64,000 nt of DNA from Halomonas getboli (GTDB lineage: Bacteria; Pseudomonadota; Gammaproteobacteria; Pseudomonadales; Halomonadaceae). Position numbers and translations under genes: made by a program. Where the stretch lies: the NCBI RefSeq assembly GCF_023094245.1, contig NZ_JALMEW010000006.1, positions 124,001 to 188,000 on the forward strand, read 5' to 3'. The notes under the pieces were generated by a model that worked only from the letters and a program-made list of their open reading frames with translations, had not been told where the DNA came from and searched no databases. Shown piece by piece: positions 20,184 through 28,217 of this stretch. Position 1 is the stretch's first letter. Every line of letters begins with the position of its first letter.

Positions 20184-21863
20184 CTAACTTTCGCTCGCCG
20201 ACTTTTCAGTCAATGCCCGCGGCTCTTCGCCCGAATGCTCCGCCCGGACCGACGCCGGCTCCGGGCGGGGCAGATCCAGCCCCTTCCACAGTCGGCGCTG
20301 CAGGGCGGTCTCCTCCTGCATCCGGGCGTTGATCGCCTCCAGGCCGTGGCGCTCGACCAGCGTCGGTGCCCGCGAAAGCAGCGAGACGCCGAGCCCCGCG
20401 CGGTGGTTCTCGACGCGAAAGCCCATGGCCTCGAGCACGGTGGGCAGCACGTCGAGGGTCGAGCCCTCGCGGTCGAGGCGGCGCGGTATCAGGTCGTTGC
20501 GCAGCAGCATCAGGGTGTTGGCCCGGGGGCCGGCGATCAGCTCGTCCCAGGCCGAGACGCGCATGGTCAGGTGATCGCTGGCGAGCACCACCAGGGTGTT
20601 GTCCAGCAGCCCCTCGGCCTCCAGGCGCGTCACCAGCCGCTTGGCCAGCCAGGCCGAGCATTCCACCGCGTAGAGGATGTCCTCGCCGTCGTGCTCGCCC
20701 TGGCGCGCCTCGCAGGCCCGGGCCGGGAAACCGGCGGGCGGATGGGTGCCGAGGCTCAGCGCGATCACGCCCCAGGGGGCGCCCTCGGCCTCGCGGTGGC
20801 GGATCTCCTCCCGGGTGAAGTCGAAGAGGCTGTCGTCGTACAGCCCCCAGCTGTTGAGGTAGTCCGGATCCTCGAGCCGCGGGGCCAGGGTCTCGCGGCC
20901 GCGCACCCGCGTGACGCCGTGGCCGGTGTAGAAGCGCCCCTTGCCGGCGAAGCGGGTGCTGGCGCCGCCGAGGTAGCTGAGGGCATAGCCCTGTTCCTGC
21001 AGCAGGTCGCCCAGGCAGTCGACGCCCGGCACGACCCGCTCCAGCGGCTCGAACTGGCTGTCGTGGAGCAGGCCGGCGGGCATCAGTGGCGTGCCGCACT
21101 GGCTGGCGATCATGCCGGCCATGGTCCAGCCGGTGTTGTCGAGCTGGCGGATTCCCTCGAGGACCACACCGCGTTCGCCGAGCTCGGCGAGCGGCGCATA
21201 GGCGTCGCCGAAGCGCTCGCGGTCGGCGTAGGTGCGTTCCAGGCTCTCCAGGTAGAGCACCAGCAGATTAGGCGGGTCCGCCGGCGCCTCCTGGATCACC
21301 GGCGGCACGTAGCGGCGATCGAGCCAGGCGCCGTCCTCGGTGATGAAGGCCATGCCGCGCTGGCCGAGTCCCAGCAGCATCGGGTTGCCGAGCAGCAGCA
21401 CCGCGGCCAGCAGGCGTTCATGGCGGGCCCAGCGATCGTCGCGTCGTACCAGCCAGGTGAAGGCTGCCAGCACCGCCAGCATGGCCAGGGTATAGAGTGC
21501 GGCGGCGACCAGCCGCTCGCCGCCGCCGTGATCGCTGATGCCGGCCTGCAGATGGAAGAACACCGCGCCGATGTCGACGTCGCCGAAGCTGTCGGCCAGA
21601 TAGACGTAGATACCCCACAGGATCAGCGGCAGCAGCAACCAGGGCCAGCGGCGTTGCGGCGGGGAGTCGGCTTCGGCGCCCCAGCGCCGGGCGTGGGCCA
21701 GCCACAGCCAGCCGGCGGCGATCGGCCACAGCGCAAGCGCCGGCAGCCGGGTCACGGTGACGGCGGCGAAGCCCAGGGCCAGGCCGAGAGTCAGCAGGGC
21801 CCAGCCGCGCGGATGCCTGAATCGAATGGGCAGGGCGCGCTCAGCGTTCGTCCTGATCCGCAC
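20184..21863 (-). CDS. Sulfatase-fold phosphoglycerol transferase (OpgB/MdoB-like)
   Basis: 559 residues. Four or five N-terminal membrane helices (about residues 18-165) precede a periplasmic alkaline-phosphatase-superfamily domain. LVLYLESLERTY, then NTGWTMAGMIASQCGTPL (holding the likely catalytic Thr), LGDLLQEQGY, LNSWGLYDDSLFDF and LASDHLT match phosphoglycerol transferase I of E. coli. That enzyme adds sn-1-phosphoglycerol to periplasmic glucans. Here it lies inside an LPS-core island, so LPS could be the acceptor (inference). It starts inside the last codons of the next upstream gene, a 23-base overlap. EptA-like phosphoethanolamine transferase is less likely given these motifs. Confidence 0.8.
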   Translation of the reverse strand: MRIRTNAERALPIRFRHPRGWALLTLGLALGFAAVTVTRLPALALWPIAAGWLWLAHARRWGAEADSPPQRRWPWLLLPLILWGIYVYLADSFGDVDIGAVFFHLQAGISDHGGGERLVAAALYTLAMLAVLAAFTWLVRRDDRWARHERLLAAVLLLGNPMLLGLGQRGMAFITEDGAWLDRRYVPPVIQEAPADPPNLLVLYLESLERTYADRERFGDAYAPLAELGERGVVLEGIRQLDNTGWTMAGMIASQCGTPLMPAGLLHDSQFEPLERVVPGVDCLGDLLQEQGYALSYLGGASTRFAGKGRFYTGHGVTRVRGRETLAPRLEDPDYLNSWGLYDDSLFDFTREEIRHREAEGAPWGVIALSLGTHPPAGFPARACEARQGEHDGEDILYAVECSAWLAKRLVTRLEAEGLLDNTLVVLASDHLTMRVSAWDELIAGPRANTLMLLRNDLIPRRLDREGSTLDVLPTVLEAMGFRVENHRAGLGVSLLSRAPTLVERHGLEAINARMQEETALQRRLWKGLDLPRPEPASVRAEHSGEEPRALTEKSASES

Positions 21864-22608
21864 GTTCGTTCTCGTAGAGCTCGTTGAGCTTGGCGTACTT
21901 CATGTAGGCGTGGAACGCGGTGGTCATGGCCACGGTGAAGCCGTCTGCGCCCTGGAAGAGCCCGCCCTTGAGGATCAGCTTGCGGAAGGTGGCGGTGGCC
22001 GCATGCAGCGCCGGCCGCACCGCCGAGGGCCGCTTGCCGCGCTCCTTCATCGCCCAGGCGTCGCGGCTGGAGAGCGCATCGATGCGGCTGATCCAGTGCG
22101 ACAGATCGCGGTAGGTGAAGTGGCGAATGTGGGCGTCCAGGTCGACCACCGAGGGTGCCTGCACCGAGGAGTGCGCCTTCTTGGGCAGATAGCCCGAGGT
22201 GGTGCGGTTGTAGAGCCGGGTGACCGGGTCGGGGTAGAAGCCCGCGGCGCGGATCCAGTGACGGCCGGCGAAGTTGCGCCGCTTGAAGCGATAGGCCTGG
22301 TTCGGGTCGTCCAGCGCCAGGCCCTGGATGGCCGCGATGGCGTCGTCGTCGAGGCGCTCGTCGGCGTCCAGCGCCAGGATCCAGTCGTGGGCGGCCTGGG
22401 GTACGGCGAAGGCCTTCTGCGGGCCGTCGCCGAGATAGGGCTGATGAATCACCCGGGCGCCGGCGGCCTCGGCGAGCGCCACGGTGTCGTCCTGGCTGCC
22501 GGAGTCGACGACGATCACCTCGTCGCAGACCCGTTGCAGGGAGACGACGCAGTCGGTGACGTTGTCGGCCTCGTTGAGCGTGATGATGATGCCGGAGATG
22601 GGCGTCAT
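21841..22608 (-). CDS. Family 2 glycosyltransferase, WaaE/KdtX-like
   Basis: 255 residues, GT-A fold. SGIIITLNEADNVTDCV opens the domain, VVDSGSQDDTVALAE follows, and the DxD-type metal site is LALDADERLDDD. LPKKAHSSVQ and the C-terminal FRKLILKGGLFQGADGF are typical of WaaE/KdtX. In Klebsiella and Serratia, WaaE adds a beta-1,4-glucose to heptose I. The ATG overlaps the stop of the upstream heptosyltransferase (ATGA), so they form one transcript. The precise sugar is not shown by the sequence. Confidence 0.85.
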   Translation of the reverse strand: MTPISGIIITLNEADNVTDCVVSLQRVCDEVIVVDSGSQDDTVALAEAAGARVIHQPYLGDGPQKAFAVPQAAHDWILALDADERLDDDAIAAIQGLALDDPNQAYRFKRRNFAGRHWIRAAGFYPDPVTRLYNRTTSGYLPKKAHSSVQAPSVVDLDAHIRHFTYRDLSHWISRIDALSSRDAWAMKERGKRPSAVRPALHAATATFRKLILKGGLFQGADGFTVAMTTAFHAYMKYAKLNELYENERADQDER

Positions 22609-23693
22609 GGGCGGGCCTCGCGGATCGAAGGAGAGGTCAGGTGCGCGGCGATGGCCTCGGCAGCGGCGGCGAGATCGATGGATGCCATGTCCGACTCATG
22701 GGCGCCCTCGGGCGGGCAGAAGGCCAGGCGCCGGTCCTCGTTGTTGCAGGTCTGCCAGCGCAGCGGCGTGGCCGAGCGTCGCGAAGGATAGAAGCCGGCG
22801 GTGGGCCGGTCCAGGCAGGCGGCGACATGCAGCGGCCCGGTGGAGCCGGCGATGAACAGGTCGGTGGCCGCCAGGCTTCGGGCGAAGGCCTCGAGCCCCG
22901 GGCTCGGCGGCAGGCGGCGGGCTTCCAGGCCCGACGCGACCAGCGTCTCGCACAGGGCGTCGGCGTTGTCGGTCTCGCCCGGTCCGGCGGTGATCACCCA
23001 GGCCGGCGCCGTGTCCGCCTCGCGCAGCCGGGCGTCGACGTCGGCGGCCAGCCGCGCATAAGCCTCGGGCGTGAGGTTGACCGCCGAGCCGCCGCTGCCG
23101 GGGTGCAGGAACAGCCACGGGCGGTCGTCGTCGAGTCCGGTGGCCTCGGCCACGAGCGCTCGCTGGCGGGCGCGCTCGTCGTCCTCCAGCGGCCAGTAGG
23201 GCGGCGTCGGGCGCGTCGAGGCCTCGATACCCAGCGCCTCGAGCAGCGCCTCGGCCAGCTCCAGGTTGTAGACGTACTCGGGTTTCGCCGAGCGCGACCT
23301 GCGCTGGGTGACGCGGTGGTTGTAGAATAGCTGCGCCCACTTGGTGGCCGGCGCCAGGCGCAGCGGAATGCCGGCGCGCCAGCCCAGCCAGCCGACGCGC
23401 GGCGTGGAGAACAGCGTCAGCAGCGCATCGAAGTGCCCGGCCTTCAGCTTGGCCAGCAGCGCGCGGCGGCCCTCGCGGCCGGCGTCGTCGCCCGGGTCGA
23501 GGATCACCTCGTCGATCCACGGGCAGGCGCGGGCCAGCGGGGCGGTGTAGCCTGGCACCAGCACGCTGACGTGGGGGCGCGGCGAGGCGGCCTTGAGGGC
23601 GGCCAGGGCCGGCCAGGCCAGCATGAAGTCGCCGAGCTTGTCGTTGCGAACCACCAGCAGGCGCGGCGGCCGTTGATCGGAGAAACTCGTCAT
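22605..23693 (-). CDS. Family 9 (heptosyltransferase-type) glycosyltransferase
   Basis: 362 residues. RLLVVRNDKLGDFMLAWPAL at the N-terminus and the C-terminal donor-site segment LFIAGSTGPLHVAACLDRP are GT9 hallmarks. LFLHPGSGGSAVNL is the middle motif. It is clearly distinct from WaaF and from the heptosyltransferase at 25700, so it may be a third heptosyltransferase (WaaQ-like role possible, unproven). GGGAGCCCC precedes the ATG at 23691-23693. The long reading frame continuing upstream is antisense to the divergent glycosyltransferase and was discarded. It is followed directly by the WaaE-like gene. Confidence 0.87.
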   Translation of the reverse strand: MTSFSDQRPPRLLVVRNDKLGDFMLAWPALAALKAASPRPHVSVLVPGYTAPLARACPWIDEVILDPGDDAGREGRRALLAKLKAGHFDALLTLFSTPRVGWLGWRAGIPLRLAPATKWAQLFYNHRVTQRRSRSAKPEYVYNLELAEALLEALGIEASTRPTPPYWPLEDDERARQRALVAEATGLDDDRPWLFLHPGSGGSAVNLTPEAYARLAADVDARLREADTAPAWVITAGPGETDNADALCETLVASGLEARRLPPSPGLEAFARSLAATDLFIAGSTGPLHVAACLDRPTAGFYPSRRSATPLRWQTCNNEDRRLAFCPPEGAHESDMASIDLAAAAEAIAAHLTSPSIREARP

Positions 23694-23729
23694 GGGGCTC
23701 CCGAGCCCCGACACCGAATGGAGGATGCC

Positions 23730-24851
23730 TTGAGACCCAAGGTCATGCAGCTCTGCCTCTCGAACGGCTGGGGCGGACTGGAAATGTATCCTGCGCGGAT
23801 TATACCCGAGCTGGCCCGCCAGGGGTGGGAGGCCCACGGCCTGGCACTGGATGGCTCCCGGGTGGCGGCGAGCCTCGAGGCCGCGGGCGTCACGCCGCTG
23901 ACGGTGGCCTCCCGCGGCCAGGCGCTGTGGCGGGTCGGGCGGATTCTTGCCTACCTCAAGGCCCACGGCATCGAGGTCATCCACTGCCACAAGTCCAGCG
24001 ACCTGCGTCTGGGCGCGCTGCTGGCCACCCTGCGCCCGGGGCTCAGGCTGTTCTTCACCGATCATATGGGCGTCACCCGGCCCAAGCGTGATCCCTACCA
24101 CCGCTGGGCCTACGGCCGGGTCACCCGGCTGTTCTCGATCAGCGAGGCGACCCGCGCCCGCAATCTCCAGGCCTTCCCGCTGCCGGCCGAGCGCATCAGC
24201 CGGCTCTATCTGGGCATCGAGCCGGCACCTTACGTGGCCGACCTGGCCGATGACGAGCGCGACAGGCTGCGCACCGAGCTGGGCGTGCCCGAGGGCGCGT
24301 TGGCGATCGGCCTGCCGGGGCGCATCACCCCGGGCAAGGGGCAGCGGGTATGGATCGAGGCGTTGGCGGCGCTTGCGGAATGCCGGCCCGACATGGCCTG
24401 GCACGGCGTGGTGATCGGCGGGCTGACGGCCAACGAAGGCAGCAACGCGGCCTTCGTCGAGGCGCTGCGCGAGCGCGTCGAGGCGCTGGGGCTCGGCGCG
24501 CGTGTCACCTTCGCCGGCTTCCGCGCCGACCTGCCGCGCTGCCTGCAGGCGCTGGACGTGGTCTGCACGCCATCGCGCAACGAGGCCTTCGGGCTGACGG
24601 TGATCGAGGCCATGGCCGCCGGCCGGCCGGTGGTGGGCGCGTCGAGCGGGGCGATTCCCGAACTGGTGAGCCCCGACACCGGACGGCTGGCCGATCCCGA
24701 AGCGCCGGAAGAATGGGCCGCGGCGCTGGCCGAGCTGGTCGACGACGGCGCGCTGCGCGAGCGGCTCGGCGCGGCGGGCCGGGCGCGGGTGCTGGAGGAC
24801 TTCACCCTGGCGCGCCACGTCGAGGCGCTGGTGGCAGAGTACGCCGCATAG
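23730..24851 (+). CDS. Family 4 glycosyltransferase
   Basis: 373 residues. A GT-B fold begins VMQLCLSNGWGGLEMYPARI (acceptor side, glycine-rich loop) and has the nucleotide-sugar motif IGLPGRITPGKGQR. The family E-x7-E site is in SRNEAFGLTVIEAMAAGRPVV. The start chosen is TTG at 23730, because GGAGG sits five bases upstream. An in-frame ATG at 23718 has no such site. It is divergent from the GT9 gene, with only 36 bases between. It likely adds a core hexose, with sugar and linkage unknown. Confidence 0.85.
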   Translation: MRPKVMQLCLSNGWGGLEMYPARIIPELARQGWEAHGLALDGSRVAASLEAAGVTPLTVASRGQALWRVGRILAYLKAHGIEVIHCHKSSDLRLGALLATLRPGLRLFFTDHMGVTRPKRDPYHRWAYGRVTRLFSISEATRARNLQAFPLPAERISRLYLGIEPAPYVADLADDERDRLRTELGVPEGALAIGLPGRITPGKGQRVWIEALAALAECRPDMAWHGVVIGGLTANEGSNAAFVEALRERVEALGLGARVTFAGFRADLPRCLQALDVVCTPSRNEAFGLTVIEAMAAGRPVVGASSGAIPELVSPDTGRLADPEAPEEWAAALAELVDDGALRERLGAAGRARVLEDFTLARHVEALVAEYAA

Positions 24852-24887
24852 CCGATCGGCGTCGGTGAGCGTCGGGGCCGAGGCGGA

Positions 24888-24950
24888 GCGAGGATTTTTT
24901 GCCAAGGAAGGCAAAAGTAGCTTACAGGGAAGTATTTACAGCGCCCTCGC
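24888..24950 (+). repeat. Dispersed double-hairpin repeat with CANGGANG loops, copy C
   Basis: Outer stem GCGAGG/CCTCGC (24888-24893 with 24945-24950). Hairpin 1 is TTTTGCC/GGCAAAA around loop AAGGAA (24897-24916). Hairpin 2 is TAC/GTA around loop AGGGAA (24923-24934). In the other copies hairpin 2 is closed by CCC/GGG, so both sides of the stem have changed together here. It lies between the convergent GT4 gene and kdkA. Confidence 0.82.
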
Positions 24951-24957
24951 GATGGTC

Positions 24958-24980
24958 CGGCACCCCGGGCTTGGGTGCCG
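24958..24980. terminator. Hairpin between the GT4 gene and kdkA
   Basis: CGGCACCC (24958-24965) pairs with GGGTGCCG (24973-24980), loop CGGGCTT. There is no U-tract on either strand, so terminator function is only suggested by its place between convergent genes. Confidence 0.35.
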
Positions 24981-24987
24981 GTAAAGC

Positions 24988-25701
24988 TCATCGCTGATCT
25001 TGAACAGAGCCATAGCCGCGACGGATGGCGTCCATGGCGGGCGTGGCGTCGAACTTGGTCAGCGAGCGGGCCAGCCGCTCGAGGTTGGCCTCCTGCCACT
25101 GGCCGGGCGGGCGCAGCCGGCAGCGGTCGAAGTCGATCAGCCACACGCTGTCGTCGTCATCGACCAGCAGATTGCGGGCGTTGAGGTCCACGTGGTCGAG
25201 GCCGGCGTCGTGGAAGCGGCGCACCGTGGCGCCGACCCGCGCCAGCAGTGCGTCGTCGGCGTCAGGGAGCCGCTCGGCCAGGGCGCGGGCGCCGTTCAGG
25301 CGCACGGTGATCAGGGCGGCCTCGTAGCTGGGGCCGTGGCGGGTCGTCATCGCCGCCACCGGGCGGGGCACCGGCAGGCCGAGCGAGAACAGGTGGGCGG
25401 TCAGGCGCAGCTCGCGGAAGGAACGGCTGCGTTCGGCGCCGGTCCACAGGTAGCGCGATTCGCTGACCCGGGCCACCAGGCCGCCGCGGCGATAGGGGCG
25501 CAGCACCCACTCGGCGTCGCCGGCGTCGAGGAACAGGCTGGCGCCGCGGCCGGGCGCCTCGCCGGTGACGCGGCCCTGTCGGCGCCAGTGGTCGGGATCG
25601 AAGGTCGACGGGCCGATTTGTGGCGCCCCATCGGCGTCACATAAACTGTCCGCATCATATAAAATGTAAACCTTTCCCGTTTGAAGCGTTGCCAATCGCA
25701 T
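24988..25701 (-). CDS. kdkA: KdkA, 3-deoxy-D-manno-octulosonic acid (Kdo) kinase
   Basis: 237 residues, LPS/protein-kinase-like fold (InaA/WaaP clan). The catalytic loop HVDLNARNLLV and the metal-binding IDFDR are intact, and an N-terminal ILYDADSL is typical of KdkA. In Haemophilus and relatives the enzyme phosphorylates the single Kdo of the inner core. Its ATG (25699-25701) overlaps by two bases with the ATG of the divergent heptosyltransferase (25700-25702), so each gene's promoter must lie in the other's coding sequence. Its first 20 codons are unusually AT-rich. Confidence 0.88.
   Translation of the reverse strand: MRLATLQTGKVYILYDADSLCDADGAPQIGPSTFDPDHWRRQGRVTGEAPGRGASLFLDAGDAEWVLRPYRRGGLVARVSESRYLWTGAERSRSFRELRLTAHLFSLGLPVPRPVAAMTTRHGPSYEAALITVRLNGARALAERLPDADDALLARVGATVRRFHDAGLDHVDLNARNLLVDDDDSVWLIDFDRCRLRPPGQWQEANLERLARSLTKFDATPAMDAIRRGYGSVQDQR
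25640..25690. promoter_or_regulatory. AT-rich patch over the divergent kdkA/heptosyltransferase starts
   Basis: CATCATATAAAATGTAAACC lies 30-50 bases upstream of the heptosyltransferase start and within the first codons of kdkA. TATAAA at 25658-25663 is a fair -10 for the rightward gene. No good -35 is visible. Confidence 0.4.
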
Positions 25702-26797
25702 GAAGCATCCTCTGCCCGCCAGCCCCGCCCATATCGGCGTGCTGCGCCTCTCCGCCCTGGGCGATGTCTGTAACCTGGTTCCGACGATCCGCGCGCTGCA
25801 GCGTCAGTGGCCCGATGCGCGTATCACCTGGATCATCGGCAAGGGCGAGCACAGTCTACTGGCCGGCATGTCGGGGGTCGAGTTCGTCGTCTACGACAAG
25901 ACCACGGGCCTCGCGGGGATGCGCGAGCTGTGGCGGCAGCTTTCGGACACCCGCTTCGACGTGCTGCTGCACATGCAGCAGGCGCTGCGTGCCAGCGTGC
26001 TCTCGCTGGGTCTCAAGGCCGACCTGCGCGTCGGCTACGACAAGGCCCGCGCCAAGGATGCCCAGCACTGGTTCACCCATCGCCAGCTGGCGCCGCATCC
26101 CCGTGCCCACGTGCTCGAGTCGTTCCTCGACTTCGCCCGGCTGCTGGGCGTCGAGGACCTCTCGCTGGAGTGGGACATGCCGATCCCCGACGCCGCCCGC
26201 GACGAGGCCGCAAGGCTGACCGGCGACGCGCCCTATATCCTGATGAGCCCCTGTGCCAATCCGCGGCTGCGCAACTTCCGCAACTGGTCGGCGGAGGGCT
26301 ATGCCAGCGTGGTCGAGCATGCCTGGGTCCAGCACGGACTGAAGACGGTGCTGACCGGCGGCGGCAGCACCCAGGAGCGCGAGATGGGCAGCCGCATCCA
26401 GTCGCTGTCCCAGCCCGGCGCGGTCATCGACGCCATCGGCGGCTCCTCGCTGAAGGGCCTGCTGGCGCTGATCGACGGCGCTCGGGCGGTGGTAGCGCCG
26501 GACTCCGGCCCGGTGCACATGGCCAACGCGCTGAATACCCCGGTGGTCGGCCTGTTCGCCACCACCAACCCGGACCGGGCCGCGCCCTACTGCTGGCGCG
26601 AGCACGTGGTGAACCGCTACTCGGACGCGGTGCGCCAGTTCCTGCACAAGGACCCCGAGACGCTGCCCTGGGGGCAGCGGGTCCGCCATCCCGACGCCAT
26701 GTCGCTGATCCAGGCCGACGACGTCATTCACCATCTCGAGGCGGTGCTGGCCATCGCCGCGTCCCGTCAGGAAAGGGAGTCTTCCGATGAAGCTTGA
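25700..26797 (+). CDS. ADP-heptose:LPS heptosyltransferase I-type (OpsX/WaaC-like)
   Basis: 365 residues, GT9. [20 protein letters not shown] at the N-terminus, [15 protein letters not shown], and the donor site [14 protein letters not shown] are all present. The [15 protein letters not shown] stretch resembles OpsX of Haemophilus and Pasteurella more than E. coli WaaC. It adds the first heptose to Kdo. Together with kdkA this fits a core built on one phosphorylated Kdo (inference). It overlaps hldE by 11 bases, making a heptosyltransferase-hldE-waaA operon. Confidence 0.87.
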   Translation: MKHPLPASPAHIGVLRLSALGDVCNLVPTIRALQRQWPDARITWIIGKGEHSLLAGMSGVEFVVYDKTTGLAGMRELWRQLSDTRFDVLLHMQQALRASVLSLGLKADLRVGYDKARAKDAQHWFTHRQLAPHPRAHVLESFLDFARLLGVEDLSLEWDMPIPDAARDEAARLTGDAPYILMSPCANPRLRNFRNWSAEGYASVVEHAWVQHGLKTVLTGGGSTQEREMGSRIQSLSQPGAVIDAIGGSSLKGLLALIDGARAVVAPDSGPVHMANALNTPVVGLFATTNPDRAAPYCWREHVVNRYSDAVRQFLHKDPETLPWGQRVRHPDAMSLIQADDVIHHLEAVLAIAASRQERESSDEA

Positions 26798-28217
26798 TCT
26801 GACCGCCCTGGAGCACTCGCGTCTGCTGGTGGTGGGCGACGTGATGCTCGACCGCTATTTCCACGGTGGCACCTCGCGCATCTCGCCCGAGGCCCCGGTG
26901 CCGGTGGTGCGGGTCGAGGAGGCCGAGGACCGCCCCGGCGGCGCCGCCAACGTGGCGCTCAACATCGCCTCGCTGGGCGCCCGGGCGGCGCTGGCCGGGC
27001 TGGTCGGCGACGACGATAATGCCGACCTGCTGAGCCGCCGGCTCGAGGACGCCGGTGTGAGCACTCATTTCGCGCGCAGCGCCGATATTCCGACCATCAC
27101 CAAGCTGCGGGTGATGAGCCGCAACCAGCAGCTGATCCGCCTCGACTTCGAGCAGAGCCTCGGCGACGTGGACACCGGCCCGCTGGCGGAGAAGGTCGAG
27201 ACGGCCCTGGACGACGCCGACCTGGTGATCCTCTCCGACTACGGCAAGGGCACTCTGGCCGACGTCCAGGGGCTGATCGGCCGCGTCCGTGCCGCCGGCA
27301 AGCGGGTGCTGGTCGACCCCAAGGGCAGCGACTTCCGCAAGTACCGAGGCGCCAGCGTGATCACCCCCAACCTGGCCGAGTTCGAGGCCGTCGCCGGCCC
27401 CTGCCCGGACGACGCCACTCTGTTCGAGCGCGGCGAGGCGCTGCGCGCCGAGCTGGAGCTCGAGGCGCTGTTGATCACCCGCAGCGAGAAGGGCATGACG
27501 CTGATCCGCGAGGGCCACGAGCCGCTGCACCTGCCGACCCGTGCTCGGGAGGTGTTCGACGTCACCGGCGCCGGCGACACCGTGATCGGCGTGCTGGGCC
27601 TGGCGCTGGCCGCCGGCCATGGCTTCCCCGAGGCCATGACCCTGGCCAATCTGGCCGCCGGCCTGGTGGTCGCCAAGCCCGGCACCGCCACGCTGTCCGT
27701 CGCCGAGCTCTACACCGCCCTGCACGGCGACAAGCTGGCCGAGTTCGGGGTGATCGGCGAGGCGCCGCTGATCGAGGCGGTGCGCGCCGCTCAGGCCCGT
27801 GGCGAGCGGGTGGTGATGACCAACGGCTGCTTCGACATCCTCCACGCCGGCCATGTGGCCTACCTGGAACACGCCCGCCGGCTCGGCGACCGCCTGATCG
27901 TGGCGGTCAACGACGACGCCTCCATCGCCCGGCTCAAGGGCCCCAAGCGGCCGATCAATCCGCTGGCCCGCCGCATGCAGGTGCTGGCCGGGCTGGGCGC
28001 GGTGGACTGGGTGGTGCCCTTCGCCGAGGACACCCCGCAGCGGCTGATCGAGGCGGTGCTGCCCGACGTGCTGGTCAAGGGCGGCGACTACCGGCCCGAG
28101 GACATCGCCGGCGGCGAGGCCGTGCGCGAGGCCGGCGGCGAGGTGCGCGTGCTGGGCTTCGAGGACGGCGTCTCCACCACGGCCATGATCTCCACCATTC
28201 TCGACCGCGAGGCCTGA
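26787..28217 (+). CDS. hldE: HldE, bifunctional heptose kinase/adenylyltransferase
   Basis: 476 residues, a two-domain enzyme. The N-terminal ribokinase-like part (to about residue 315) has [25 protein letters not shown] and the catalytic [11 protein letters not shown]. The C-terminal nucleotidyltransferase (about 340-476) has [15 protein letters not shown]. It phosphorylates heptose-7-phosphate at C1 and, after GmhB, transfers AMP to give ADP-D,D-heptose, the substrate of HldD. Its stop shares one base with the waaA ATG. Confidence 0.97.
   Translation: MKLDLTALEHSRLLVVGDVMLDRYFHGGTSRISPEAPVPVVRVEEAEDRPGGAANVALNIASLGARAALAGLVGDDDNADLLSRRLEDAGVSTHFARSADIPTITKLRVMSRNQQLIRLDFEQSLGDVDTGPLAEKVETALDDADLVILSDYGKGTLADVQGLIGRVRAAGKRVLVDPKGSDFRKYRGASVITPNLAEFEAVAGPCPDDATLFERGEALRAELELEALLITRSEKGMTLIREGHEPLHLPTRAREVFDVTGAGDTVIGVLGLALAAGHGFPEAMTLANLAAGLVVAKPGTATLSVAELYTALHGDKLAEFGVIGEAPLIEAVRAAQARGERVVMTNGCFDILHAGHVAYLEHARRLGDRLIVAVNDDASIARLKGPKRPINPLARRMQVLAGLGAVDWVVPFAEDTPQRLIEAVLPDVLVKGGDYRPEDIAGGEAVREAGGEVRVLGFEDGVSTTAMISTILDREA

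Noticed and set aside
23701..24683. GAGCCCCGACACCG occurs at about 23703 and again at about 24670, suggesting a repeat at the ends of the GT4 gene.
   Set aside because: Single 14-base match in GC-rich DNA without extended similarity. The second copy is inside conserved coding sequence.
22605..24914. A 769-codon open frame covering the GT9 gene and far upstream.
   Set aside because: Only the part from 23693 has the glycosyltransferase sequence and a ribosome binding site. The rest is antisense to the divergent GT4 gene, a side effect of high GC.
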